A stretch of DNA of 14,846 nt from an uncultured Clostridia bacterium (lineage in GTDB: Bacteria; Bacillota; Clostridia; Oscillospirales; Acutalibacteraceae), in assembly GCA_946004305.1 (NCBI GenBank), contig CAMFZJ010000017.1:1-14846 (forward strand), given 5' to 3'. Position 1 is the stretch's first letter. Every line of letters starts with the position of its first letter. Under the pieces are notes generated by a model. The model had not been told where the DNA came from, ran no database searches, and was given only the letters and a program-made list of their open reading frames with translations. The position numbers and the translations under genes were made by a program. This document shows positions 1-7,849 of the stretch, in pieces.

Positions 1-2
1 TT

Positions 3-1088
3 GGCTCTGCTATACCGATTATTATGGGACAAAATATCGGCACCTGTGTAACTGCACTTATCTCCTCAATAGGTGCAAACAAAAATGCTAAACGCTCAGC
101 TGTAGTTCACCTTATTTTCAATATTGGGGGCACAGTTATTTGGCTTGGAGTGTTTGAGTTAGTCAACCTTTTTGTAAACTTCTCTTTCCTTGATAACACC
201 ATAGGCGTTATGGGAATTGCAGTTGTACACACAGCCTTTAATGTGCTTTGTACACTTACACTGTTTCCGTTTACAAAACAGCTTGAAAAAATTGCCTGTC
301 TTATTGTTCGTGATGACAAAGAACAGCAAAAGCAGGAAATTCTCGACACAAGACTTTACTCTACACCTGCTGTTGCACTTGAAAATGTAAACAAATATAT
401 TACTGAAATGACTCTTGGTGTTGAAGCAGCTCTTAAGCTATCCTTTGAAAGCATACTTGAGTATAATCCGAAGGCTCACAAAAAAATAGCCGAGTACGAG
501 AAAAAGGCTGATAAATATGAAGATGAAATCGGCAAATATCTTATAGGGCTTTCAAGCCTTAGCATAACAGATAGGGATAGTCTTAATATTTCAAAATACC
601 TTCATTTTATAGGCGAGCTTGAGAGAATGTCAGATCACGCTTTGTCTTTGTCAGAATCAGCCGAAGAAATAAACAGAAAGAAGCTTGCCTTCTCTGATAC
701 TGCAAGGGCAGAAATTGAAACTATGATAAATGCAGTAACTGAAATGCTTAACTACACAGTAAGCACCGTTACAAAGAATGACCTTATTTCAGCTGCTGAG
801 ATAAGTCCTCTGGAGGAAGTAATTGACAGTCTTAAAAAGCAATTACATAAAAACCACATCAAGCGCCTGCAAAACAATGGCTGTACGATTGAAATGGGAT
901 TTATTCTTTCTGATATTACAACTGTTCTTGAAAGGGTTTCCGACCACTGCAACAACCTTGCACTTTATGTTATTGATAACCAAAGAGAAAGCTTGGGACT
1001 TCACGAAAAGAGCAAGTATCTAAAGAAAACAAATTCTCTTTTCCAGGAAAAATACCAAAGATATTATGAAAAATATATGGTAGTTTAA
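3..1088 (+). CDS. Na+/phosphate cotransporter with PhoU-like C-terminal domain (5' end missing)
   Basis: This is the 3' part of a Na/Pi cotransporter (NptA/PNaS family), which imports inorganic phosphate with sodium across the cytoplasmic membrane. The reading frame is open from base 3, and the first ATG (base 24) lies inside the conserved second transporter repeat, so the true start is upstream of the window. The repeat signature QNIGTCVTALISSIGANKNA is followed by membrane segments (roughly the first 85 residues shown). A helical, charged PhoU-like region of about 240 residues comes next, with two ERMSDHA/ERVSDHC-type motifs resembling the metal-binding helices of PhoU. The gene converges on phoR and shares a terminator with it. 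Its position beside pst/pho genes supports a phosphate role. Its promoter is not visible, so Pho control is only inferred. The family call is confident; cation and substrate specificity is by family. Confidence 0.9.
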   Translation, partial: GSAIPIIMGQNIGTCVTALISSIGANKNAKRSAVVHLIFNIGGTVIWLGVFELVNLFVNFSFLDNTIGVMGIAVVHTAFNVLCTLTLFPFTKQLEKIACLIVRDDKEQQKQEILDTRLYSTPAVALENVNKYITEMTLGVEAALKLSFESILEYNPKAHKKIAEYEKKADKYEDEIGKYLIGLSSLSITDRDSLNISKYLHFIGELERMSDHALSLSESAEEINRKKLAFSDTARAEIETMINAVTEMLNYTVSTVTKNDLISAAEISPLEEVIDSLKKQLHKNHIKRLQNNGCTIEMGFILSDITTVLERVSDHCNNLALYVIDNQRESLGLHEKSKYLKKTNSLFQEKYQRYYEKYMVV

Positions 1089-1106
1089 TATCTTGAAAAA
1101 TGTATT

Positions 1107-1142
1107 AAAATGCTCCTGCACAACAATGTGCAGGAGCATTTT
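1107..1142. terminator. bidirectional Rho-independent terminator
   Basis: A perfect 15-bp inverted repeat (AAAATGCTCCTGCAC, loop AACAAT, then its complement) lies between two convergent genes. The A/T ends of the stem provide a T-rich tail on either strand. It probably ends transcription of both the rightward cotransporter gene and the leftward phoB-phoR unit. Confidence 0.88.
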
Positions 1143-1167
1143 ACTGATAAAATATGGTTAGAATATA

Positions 1168-2805
1168 TTAGAATACAACAATTATTTTTGTTCCTTTGTC
1201 AAGTTCACTTTCAATACTTAGCTTGCCGTTATGGTGTTCTACTCCGTGCTTTACAATTGAAAGTCCAAGCCCTGTGCCGCCTACCTCTTTACTGTGGCTT
1301 TTGTCAACCCGATAAAATCTTTCAAAAATTCTATCCTTGTTTTCCTCACTTATACCGATACCCGTATCTTCCACAATAAGGGTTGTTTTCCCCTGTATTG
1401 GCGCTATTGTAATATCGACCTTGCCATTTGGTTTATTATACTTGATTGCATTATCCACAAGGTTATATACTATTTCATCAAGTACAGCAGGAACACCGAA
1501 TACAATCGCCTTTTCACCTATTAAATTAAGCTTAACATTATTGCTTTCTGCTATAGGCGTCAGTCTTTCTACAACACTTTCTCCTATATCATGCAAATCA
1601 ACTTTTTCAGAAATTTCTTCCAAAGTGTTGTTATCAAGCTTTGAAAGCTTAATTATGTCATTTACCAAAGTTATAAGCCTGTTTGTTTCTTTTATTATAT
1701 TCTTTGAAAAATGCAGGTCTGCCTCCTTTGGGGTACTATCCAAAGCAATAACTTCCGCAGATGCAAGTATTGCTGCCAGAGGAGTCTTTAGTTCGTGGCT
1801 TACATTTGCTGAAAATTCACGTCTTAAAACTTCTCTTTGATGCTTTTCCGTAATATCAAGAATAACTGCAACCGCACCTCTTACATTTTCATCAACATAA
1901 ACCGGATTGCTGAAAAGCTCATAGCAACTGTCATTATATTCTATAACCTCTGAAATATGCTCGCCGTAGGTTGATGACCTAATATAATCAGAAAAAGGTT
2001 TGGTAACGTTTTTAATATTATCAATTTCAGAAATACCCAGTATGGTTTTTGCACTATCGTTAAATGAAAGGATTTTTCCATACTGGTCAATTATCAAAAG
2101 TCCTTCCTTCATATTTTTGGTAATGGCGGTAAACTCAGCCTGTGTACGCTTAAGCTCCTTAATTTGCTTTTTAATAACAACATTTTGAGTACGGATTTTT
2201 TGAACAAGAGGTTCAATTTCCTCATAGGTTGAGGACAGCTCAGCATTTTCAAGGTCCAGCTCATTAATTGGCTGGACAATTTTTCGGGACGCAAGGTAGG
2301 CTGAAATATAAGAAATCACAAGAGAAATAATCACCACGATTGCAAAGGGCTGGAGCATATTGATAAGTAATATCCACACAGAATATTGATTGGTGGATAC
2401 TCTTATAATTGTTCCGTCATTCAAAAGCTTTGCACAGTACATTGTCTTTTCTGAAAGAGTATCGGAATTACGGACTGCTTCACCCTCTCCGTTTAATATA
2501 GCTTCTTTTATTTCCTGTCTGTTAAGGTGATTTTCCATTTTATTGACCGAAGCGTCTGTATCATATTTTACAGAACCGTTGCTGTTTATCCATGTGATAC
2601 GCTTATCGTTTCCAAGCTCAAGTTTTTTTAGATAATTGACGCCGTTCTGTTCCACTCCAACCGATACTGTTTTCAGCTCGGTATGCAGTTCTTTCATAAG
2701 CTCATTGCCGTAAAAGCTGTAGGTTACGCCAAAAACAATAACTATTGTAGAAATGATTACGGCAAGACAGCCTAAAAAAACATTTTTGAATATTTTTTTC
2801 GTCAT
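1168..2805 (-). CDS. phoR: PhoR-like sensor histidine kinase
   Basis: This membrane sensor kinase would phosphorylate the response regulator encoded just upstream. It has 545 residues from the chosen start. Membrane helices lie near residues 7-29 and 145-170 and enclose an extracytoplasmic sensor of about 110 residues. A short, degenerate HAMP-like linker and a PAS domain (about 220-325) follow. The HisKA box FSANVSHELKTPL holds the phospho-accepting H337. The ATPase has an N box (NLVDNAIKYN, key N452), a G1 box (DTGIG from D480) and a G2 box (GGTGLGLS, 509-516). Start choice: a GTG at 2814 would extend the protein by three residues, but an AGGTGA ribosome site (2816-2811) lies five bases before the ATG at 2805, and the GTG itself overlaps that site. 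The phoB stop is one base before this ATG, so translation is probably coupled. The PhoR assignment rests on domain order and on the pst/phoU neighbours. Confidence 0.93.
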   Translation of the reverse strand: MTKKIFKNVFLGCLAVIISTIVIVFGVTYSFYGNELMKELHTELKTVSVGVEQNGVNYLKKLELGNDKRITWINSNGSVKYDTDASVNKMENHLNRQEIKEAILNGEGEAVRNSDTLSEKTMYCAKLLNDGTIIRVSTNQYSVWILLINMLQPFAIVVIISLVISYISAYLASRKIVQPINELDLENAELSSTYEEIEPLVQKIRTQNVVIKKQIKELKRTQAEFTAITKNMKEGLLIIDQYGKILSFNDSAKTILGISEIDNIKNVTKPFSDYIRSSTYGEHISEVIEYNDSCYELFSNPVYVDENVRGAVAVILDITEKHQREVLRREFSANVSHELKTPLAAILASAEVIALDSTPKEADLHFSKNIIKETNRLITLVNDIIKLSKLDNNTLEEISEKVDLHDIGESVVERLTPIAESNNVKLNLIGEKAIVFGVPAVLDEIVYNLVDNAIKYNKPNGKVDITIAPIQGKTTLIVEDTGIGISEENKDRIFERFYRVDKSHSKEVGGTGLGLSIVKHGVEHHNGKLSIESELDKGTKIIVVF

Positions 2806-2806
2806 A

Positions 2807-3475
2807 TCATTCACCTAACTTATATCCGAATCCGCGAACGGTTTTGATGTAATCACCACATTCGCCAAGCTTTGTACGAAGTGTTCTTATATGAACATCA
2901 ACCGTTCTGTTTTCTCCGTCAAATTCATATCCCCAAATTTTGTTGAGAAGATTATCTCTGGAAAAAACTACTCCTTTGTTCTTCATAAGTAGAAGCAACA
3001 GCTGGTATTCCTTATAGGTAAGGGTTATGTTTTTTCCGTCTGCAACAATAAGGTGCTTTTCAGGATTCATAACAAGTTTACCCACTCTCAGCTCCTGCAT
3101 ATTTTCCTTTGAGGAAGTTCTTCTGAGGAGAGCTCTTATTCTTGATACAAGCTCAAGCATACTGAAAGGTTTTGTCATATAGTCGTCAGCACCGCTGTCA
3201 AGACCTATTACCTTGTCATATTCAGAGTCCTTTGCAGTCAGCATAATAACCGGTATTTCCTGAGTATTGCTGTCTGCTCTTAACTTGCGAAGAATCTGAA
3301 GTCCGTCTTCCTCAGGCAGCATAATATCAAGAATAATAAGATCGGGCTTTTTGTTTTTCATTTCGTTCCAAAACAATGACGGTCTTTCAAATCCTTTAAC
3401 TTCAAAGCCACTGCTTTTCAATGTATAAAACACAGCCTCGTTTATACTTTTGTCATCTTCAATAAAGTAAATCAT
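2807..3475 (-). CDS. phoB: PhoB/PhoP-type response regulator (OmpR family)
   Basis: This two-component transcription factor of 222 residues has the usual length for the OmpR/PhoB family. The receiver domain (1-118) shows the acidic pocket E6-D7-D8, the phospho-acceptor D50 in LIILDIMLP, T80 and K102. The winged-helix DNA-binding domain (about 126-220) contains the recognition-helix stretch RTVDVHIRTLRTKLG and ends in the typical VRGFGYKLG. GGAG precedes the ATG by nine bases. It is cotranscribed with phoR and has its own promoter with Pho-box-like repeats, which suggests autoregulation. The likely targets in this window are the pstS promoter and its own promoter. It could be called phoP by the Bacillus convention; the DNA sites here resemble Bacillus PhoP boxes more than E. 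coli Pho boxes. Confidence 0.93.
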   Translation of the reverse strand: MIYFIEDDKSINEAVFYTLKSSGFEVKGFERPSLFWNEMKNKKPDLIILDIMLPEEDGLQILRKLRADSNTQEIPVIMLTAKDSEYDKVIGLDSGADDYMTKPFSMLELVSRIRALLRRTSSKENMQELRVGKLVMNPEKHLIVADGKNITLTYKEYQLLLLLMKNKGVVFSRDNLLNKIWGYEFDGENRTVDVHIRTLRTKLGECGDYIKTVRGFGYKLGE

Positions 3476-3506
3476 AATAAAAACTCCAATAATTTTACTT
3501 ATGTTT

Positions 3507-3560
3507 ATTATATCATTATTAAGTTAAATGAAAAGACTTTTATTGTTAAATCTGTGTAAA
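3507..3560 (-). promoter_or_regulatory. phoB promoter with Pho-box-like repeats
   Basis: Read on the minus strand, TTTACA (3560-3555), TTAACA (3549-3544) and TTAACT (3527-3522) lie 11 and 22 bases apart, on one face of the helix. A perfect -10 TATAAT (3512-3507) starts 15 bases after the last box. No -35 TTGACA is present, which fits an activator-dependent promoter. The same TTTACA-N5-TTAACA pair and the same 15-base final spacing occur at pstS. PhoP-type boxes (TTAACA-like hexamers with an 11-bp repeat) are known from Bacillus; binding by this PhoB is inferred. Confidence 0.7.
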
Positions 3561-3562
3561 AT

Positions 3563-3582
3563 AAGAAAGCGTGCGCTTTCTT
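3563..3582 (-). terminator. secondary hairpin, possible back-up terminator
   Basis: A perfect 8-bp stem (AAGAAAGC, loop GTGC on the plus strand) is followed on the minus strand by ATTTTA. It sits between the strong phoU terminator and the Pho boxes of phoB. It could catch read-through from the pst operon. The T-tract is short, so the call is weak. Confidence 0.4.
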
Positions 3583-3620
3583 TAGCCATTGCTCGTACGC
3601 ATTCGAGGATTTTCCTATAA

Positions 3621-3649
3621 AGAAAAAAGCTATCCTAAAAGGACAGCTT
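3621..3649 (-). terminator. Rho-independent terminator of the pst-phoU operon
   Basis: On the minus strand this is a 10-bp stem (AAGCTGTCCT / AGGATAGCTT), with one position pairing as G-U only in the minus-strand RNA, a TTT loop and a TTTTTTCT tail. It begins 10 bases after the phoU stop. It separates pstSCAB-phoU from phoB-phoR. Confidence 0.88.
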
Positions 3650-3658
3650 GAATAGGTC

Positions 3659-4309
3659 TTAGTGATTACCGGTTATGCTGTAAACAATCCAGTTTGCAAT
3701 ATTTACTGCATGGTCGCCGATTCTTTCAAGATATTTTGCAACCATAAGTATGTCGAGAGCAAGCTCGCCCTCTCCCCCTTTGCGTATAACGTCAATAAGC
3801 TCTGTTTTAACCTTAACGAAAAGCTCATCCACCTTATCGTCAAAATTTATTACCTTATAGGCTGTTTGCAATTCTCTTTCCGTAAAAGCAGATAATACAA
3901 GCTTTACCATTGAAATTACTTCAATAAACAGATTGTTAAGGTGAAGCTTACTGTCTATACCACAGTTGCGAATAAACTTTGCAAGTTCAACAATGTCAAG
4001 AGCCTGATCGCCTATTCGCTCTATATCCGAAATAAGTCTATGAGCAGATGTGACTGTTCTCAAATCTCCTGCAACCGGCTGTTGGTGGAGCATCAGTCTA
4101 ACGCACAAGCCCTCAATTGACCTTTCCTTGTGGTCGATTTCCTCTTCATAATTTTTAACCTGTAGGCACAGGTTATTAAATTCATCTTCATCTACCGGCG
4201 GGTTCAATACAGCTTTTGATGAACTCTCTATAGCAGAAATGCAAATCTCTCCCATTTCCTTTACTTCGGAACAAAGATGTTGAAGTTGTTTGTTATAAAT
4301 ATCTCTCAT
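3659..4309 (-). CDS. phoU: PhoU phosphate-signalling protein
   Basis: This cytoplasmic helical regulator links the Pst transporter to PhoR and represses the Pho response when phosphate is ample. The 216 residues match the usual family length. Two PhoU repeats are visible, each with the metal-binding-type motif: ERIGDQA (E97, D101) and ERIGDHAVNI (E195, D199). The frame is open upstream into pstB, which would give a 28-residue extension. The ATG at 4309 is preferred because it lies one base after the pstB stop, is preceded by AGGAAGG ten bases upstream, and begins a normal PhoU N-terminus (MRDIYNKQL). It is the last gene of the pst operon, followed immediately by a terminator. Confidence 0.94.
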   Translation of the reverse strand: MRDIYNKQLQHLCSEVKEMGEICISAIESSSKAVLNPPVDEDEFNNLCLQVKNYEEEIDHKERSIEGLCVRLMLHQQPVAGDLRTVTSAHRLISDIERIGDQALDIVELAKFIRNCGIDSKLHLNNLFIEVISMVKLVLSAFTERELQTAYKVINFDDKVDELFVKVKTELIDVIRKGGEGELALDILMVAKYLERIGDHAVNIANWIVYSITGNH

Positions 4310-4310
4310 A

Positions 4311-5060
4311 TTATCCGAACCTTCCTGAAATATAGTCCTCTGTCTTTTTGTGCTTAGGCTGATAGAAAATCCGGTGTGTATCACCATACTCAATTACTTC
4401 ACCTAAAAGGAAGAACGCTGTTTTGTCAGAAATTCTTGCAGCTTGTTGCATAGAGTGAGTAACTATAATAATAGTGTATTTTTCTTTTAGCTCTAGGGTT
4501 AAATCCTCAATTTTTGATGTTGAGATTGGGTCTAAAGCTGATGTTGGCTCGTCCATAAGAATAATCTCAGGGTTTACAGTTAGTGCTCTGGCTATACAAA
4601 GCCTTTGCTGTTGACCTCCTGAAAGAGCCAATGCTGATTGTTTAAGCTTATCCTTAACCTCATCCCAAAGTGCAGCCTGCTTTAAAGTTGTTTCTACAAT
4701 TTCGTCAAGCCTTGCTTTTTTCTTAATTCCGTGGGTGATTGGACCGTATGTAAGATTATCATATATACTCATTGGGAACGGATTTGGCTTTTGGAATACC
4801 ATTCCTACCCTTTTACGAAGATGGTTTACGTCCATATCCTTATATATATTTTTTCCGTCAAGGAGTATTTCTCCTTGGATTTTGCAGCCTTCTACAAGGT
4901 CATTCATCCTGTTAAGAGTTTTAAGAACTGTTGACTTACCGCAACCGGAGGGTCCGATAAATGCGGTAATCTGATTTTCAGGTATATCAAGGTCAATACC
5001 CTTTATTGCCTTAAAATCTCCATAGTGTAAAACCAAATCTTTTATTTCAAATTTACTCAT
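4311..5060 (-). CDS. pstB: phosphate ABC transporter ATP-binding protein PstB
   Basis: This ATPase powers phosphate import through PstC/PstA on the cytoplasmic face. The 249 residues show Walker A GPSGCGKST (36-44), Q-loop Q90 in MVFQKPNPFPMSIYDN, signature LSGGQQQR (146-153), Walker B IILMDE (166-171) and H-loop H202. The MVFQKPNPFPMSIYDN stretch is characteristic of PstB. An in-frame upstream start would add eight residues, but AAGGAG lies six bases before the ATG at 5060, which therefore decides the start. It lies 10 bases after pstA and one base before phoU. Confidence 0.96.
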   Translation of the reverse strand: MSKFEIKDLVLHYGDFKAIKGIDLDIPENQITAFIGPSGCGKSTVLKTLNRMNDLVEGCKIQGEILLDGKNIYKDMDVNHLRKRVGMVFQKPNPFPMSIYDNLTYGPITHGIKKKARLDEIVETTLKQAALWDEVKDKLKQSALALSGGQQQRLCIARALTVNPEIILMDEPTSALDPISTSKIEDLTLELKEKYTIIIVTHSMQQAARISDKTAFFLLGEVIEYGDTHRIFYQPKHKKTEDYISGRFG

Positions 5061-5070
5061 ACTAAACTCC

Positions 5071-5910
5071 TTATACCTTTGCAATTTTCTTTGCTACAAA
5101 GTTTGACAGGGCGTTAATGCCAACAACAAGCAGCAAAAGAACAACTGCTGTTGCATAAGCCTCTTTAGTGTATAACCCTTCTGTAAGCAGACAGTAAAGA
5201 TGTACTGACAAGGTTCGTGCTGAGGACATAAGTCCTGTTGCTGTATTAGCAACTGTTCCTGCTGTAAAGATAAGGGCAGCCGATTCTCCCACAATTCTGC
5301 CTATAGCAAGAATCACTCCGGATAAAATGCCGGGAACAGCAGAAGGAAGGATAATCTTGAATATAGTTCTAAGCTTACCTGCACCAAGTCCAAAGGAACC
5401 CTCTCTGTAGGTATCAGGTACAGCAAGCAAGGCTTCCTCAGTTGTACGGATGATTGTAGGCAATACCATAAGTACAAGGGTTAAAACACCTGCAATAAGG
5501 GAGTATCCCCAACTAAGTGCGATTACAAATGCAAGAAATCCGAAAAGTCCGAATACAATTGACGGAATACCTGCCAGTGTTTCTGTTGTTACTCTGATTA
5601 CTTTAACAAACTTGCTGCCTTTTTTTGCATATTCAACAAGATAAACAGCAGAGAAAATACCAACCGGAACTGCAATAAGCAAGGTTAAGAAAGTAATTGA
5701 AACTGTGTTTATTATTGAGGGCAGCATAGAAACATTTTCTGAGTTATATTTAAGGCTGAACAAAGAAGGGGTAAGATTAGGAATACCGTTTATAAGAATA
5801 TAGCAGATAATAAACAAAACCGAAGCTACTGTTATAAAGGTGCAGATTCCTATTAATATGAGGAGAATAAAGGAAAAAGGGTGTTTAAGATAAGTTTTAA
5901 GCTTTGACAT
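5071..5910 (-). CDS. pstA: phosphate ABC transporter permease PstA
   Basis: One of the two membrane subunits of the high-affinity phosphate importer (279 residues). About six hydrophobic helices are visible: near 12-40, 62-93, 110-133, 137-155, 192-218 and 252-271. The cytoplasmic coupling (EAA-type) loop, REGSFGLGAGKLRTIFKIIL, spans about 169-188 and contacts PstB. TLAGIPSIVFGLFG is typical of Pst permeases. The ATG overlaps the pstC stop by one base (TAATG), indicating coupled translation. PstA rather than PstC is inferred from operon order and the N-terminal pattern. Confidence 0.94.
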   Translation of the reverse strand: MSKLKTYLKHPFSFILLILIGICTFITVASVLFIICYILINGIPNLTPSLFSLKYNSENVSMLPSIINTVSITFLTLLIAVPVGIFSAVYLVEYAKKGSKFVKVIRVTTETLAGIPSIVFGLFGFLAFVIALSWGYSLIAGVLTLVLMVLPTIIRTTEEALLAVPDTYREGSFGLGAGKLRTIFKIILPSAVPGILSGVILAIGRIVGESAALIFTAGTVANTATGLMSSARTLSVHLYCLLTEGLYTKEAYATAVVLLLLVVGINALSNFVAKKIAKV

Positions 5911-6758
5911 TACTTATCCTTCTTTCTTGTAACAAGTGAAAAGCATACGTTGATTATGAGAATAAATACAAAAAGCACTACCGCAGTACCTATTAGGGCT
6001 TCTCTGTGAAGTCCTGTTGCATAGCCCATTTCCATAACAATGTTGCTTGTAAGAGTACGGACGCCGCTGGTAATACTGTTTGGAATAACAGCTTGATTAC
6101 CGGCTACCATAACAACCGCCATTGTTTCGCCGATTGCACGTCCGACTGCAAGAATAATTCCGGAAACAATTCCGCTTTTGGCAGCAGGAATCACCGTTTT
6201 CATAATACTTCTTTCTTTAGTTGCACCTAAAGCTAAGGATCCTTCATAGTACATAGGCGGAACAGCTCGGATTGATGACTCCGCTGTGTTTATAATTGTA
6301 GGCAAAATCATAATGCCGAGTAAAATTGAAGTAGTAAGGATTCCTTTGCCTGATGTATGGGTAATACTCTGGATTACGGGTACAACCACAACAAGGCAGA
6401 AAAATCCATACACAATTGAGGGTACACTTGCCAGCAAATTTATCAAAGGCTTTATAACCTTGTATAGCTTTGCAGGACAGTACATTGCAAGAAAAACTGC
6501 TGTTAACAATCCGATAGGAACACCTATAATAATTGCTCCGGCAGTAACATAAATACTTGCAACAATCATTGGAAATATTCCAAATTCTTTTGAGGATGGA
6601 TTCCAATGAGTACCAAATATAAATTTTATTATACCTATCTCGCCAATGGCAGGAACGCCATTGACGAAGATAAACAAACATATAGTAACTACAGCGATAA
6701 TTGAAATACAGGCGCACAGTAAGAATATGTATTTCATTATACCTTCTTTAGCTTTCAT
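5910..6758 (-). CDS. pstC: phosphate ABC transporter permease PstC
   Basis: The second membrane subunit of the phosphate importer (282 residues). It has an N-terminal anchor helix (about 10-33) and further helices near 62-92, 105-129, 137-157, 196-222 and 255-277. The EAA-type loop EGSLALGATKERSIMKTVIP lies at 172-191. The conserved LASVPSIVYGFFCLV segment marks the Pst permease family. The chosen ATG overlaps the pstS stop (TAATG). A second ATG seven codons on has a better ribosome site (AAGAAGG), so the N-terminus is uncertain by seven residues. Confidence 0.94.
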   Translation of the reverse strand: MKAKEGIMKYIFLLCACISIIAVVTICLFIFVNGVPAIGEIGIIKFIFGTHWNPSSKEFGIFPMIVASIYVTAGAIIIGVPIGLLTAVFLAMYCPAKLYKVIKPLINLLASVPSIVYGFFCLVVVVPVIQSITHTSGKGILTTSILLGIMILPTIINTAESSIRAVPPMYYEGSLALGATKERSIMKTVIPAAKSGIVSGIILAVGRAIGETMAVVMVAGNQAVIPNSITSGVRTLTSNIVMEMGYATGLHREALIGTAVVLFVFILIINVCFSLVTRKKDK

Positions 6759-7651
6759 TACTTTATGTCATCCCATTCTGTTATTTCTGCAAGGTAGATA
6801 GATTTAACCTGTTCTGATGTAATGTTCTCAAGGGGGTTATTATTGTTTACGATTACTGCAATACCGTCAAGAGCTATCTGTTCTGATTTTAAAGCTTCTG
6901 CTTCTTCATCTGAAAGCTCTCGTGATGACATACCGATATCTACAGCACCCTCTGTTGCTGACTGGATACCTGCTGAAGAACCGCTTTCCTGAATTTCGAT
7001 AGTAACATCAGGGTTGAGCTTTTCGTAAGCGTCTTTGATTTTATCCATTACAGGGGCAACTGAGGTTGAGCCTGCAAGAGTGATTTTTCCGCTTACACCG
7101 GCAGCCTTATAAGCCGTAGTGTCTTCCATTGGAATGTATCCCTCTTCTTCAACAATAGCCTGTCCTTCTGTTGACAGAATGTAATTTTTAAAGTCCTCAG
7201 CAGCTTTTGAAAGCTTACCGTCAATGTAGCAGATATTGAATGGACGTGAAATTTTATATTCGCCGCTCTTTACGTTTTCTACATTACAATCTGCACCGTC
7301 AATTTGAAGTGCTTTAACCTCATCTGAAAGAGAACCAAGTGAAACATAACCGATTGAGCTTTCGTTACCTGCAACTGTTGTCATCATAACTGATGTTGAA
7401 GATGTGCTTTCAGCTGTTTCTGTAATTGCGTCATTTCCGTCTGCATCAACAATCTCGAAAAGTTCTGAGAATGCACCGCGGGTGCCGGAGCCTGACTCAC
7501 GAGTGATAGGATAAATTGTACCTGTCATTGCAGTCTTTGCTGCTTCTGTTGAGCTTGCTGACTGAGTGTCTTTACTTTCTGTACCTGAGCAACCTGCAAA
7601 TGCTGTTGCAAGCATTGCTCCGGCAAGAAGTGTGCATAATACTTTTTTCAT
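6758..7651 (-). CDS. pstS: phosphate-binding lipoprotein PstS with circularly permuted order
   Basis: This membrane-anchored lipoprotein would capture phosphate outside the cell and hand it to PstC/PstA. It has 297 residues, normal for the family. A lipoprotein signal (lipobox AFAGC, lipidated C21) and a Ser/Thr-rich linker to about 42 are visible. The order of the binding blocks is unusual. RESGSGTR (51-58), IGYVSLGSL (100-108), YKISRPFNI (132-140) and EEEGYIPM (168-175) come first; in ordinary PstS these are the second half and the C-terminus. After a short joint come AGSTSVAP (193-200), SGSSAG (223-228), DIGMSSREL (238-246) and LDGIAVIVNNNNP (261-273), normally the N-terminal half. The chain ends at AEITEWDDIK, normally mid-protein. 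All phosphate-contact blocks are present, so it looks permuted and functional, not truncated. AAAGAGG lies nine bases before the ATG. It is the first gene of pstSCAB-phoU, under a Pho-box promoter. Confidence 0.93.
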   Translation of the reverse strand: MKKVLCTLLAGAMLATAFAGCSGTESKDTQSASSTEAAKTAMTGTIYPITRESGSGTRGAFSELFEIVDADGNDAITETAESTSSTSVMMTTVAGNESSIGYVSLGSLSDEVKALQIDGADCNVENVKSGEYKISRPFNICYIDGKLSKAAEDFKNYILSTEGQAIVEEEGYIPMEDTTAYKAAGVSGKITLAGSTSVAPVMDKIKDAYEKLNPDVTIEIQESGSSAGIQSATEGAVDIGMSSRELSDEEAEALKSEQIALDGIAVIVNNNNPLENITSEQVKSIYLAEITEWDDIK

Positions 7652-7701
7652 TTTTAATACCTCTTTTAAAAATATATATTGTACTCCTTAGTACGAACAT
7701 A

Positions 7702-7776
7702 ATATTACAAGGCTAGTGTTAAATCTGAAATTCTGTTTTTGTAAAACATAAAAGTATGTTGTTAAATATATGTAAA
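7702..7776 (-). promoter_or_regulatory. pstS promoter with Pho-box-like repeats
   Basis: On the minus strand, TTTACA (7776-7771) and TTAACA (7765-7760) are 11 bases apart. TTTACA (7745-7740) and TTAACA (7722-7717) follow. A -10-like TAATAT (7707-7702) starts 15 bases after the last box, the same spacing as in the phoB promoter. No good -35 is present, consistent with dependence on a bound activator. TATTAT (7704-7699) is an alternative -10. PhoB binding is inferred. Confidence 0.7.
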
Positions 7777-7849
7777 CAGTATTATTACCTGTATATTGGT
7801 TTAATTATAAAGCACAAATTACTATACTATTTATATATAGAAAAAGATG

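Noticed and set aside
1337..1840. 167-codon open frame on the plus strand antisense to phoR
   Set aside because: It lies wholly inside the kinase gene, has no ribosome site and no recognisable protein features; phoR is certain by its motifs.
2806..2814. GTG start at 2814 for phoR
   Set aside because: It overlaps the AGGTGA ribosome site that serves the ATG at 2805 and has no ribosome site of its own.
6758..7651. pstS as a truncated or frameshifted pseudogene
   Set aside because: The odd block order at first suggests a broken gene, but the frame is continuous, the length is normal, the signal peptide is intact and every phosphate-binding block is present once.
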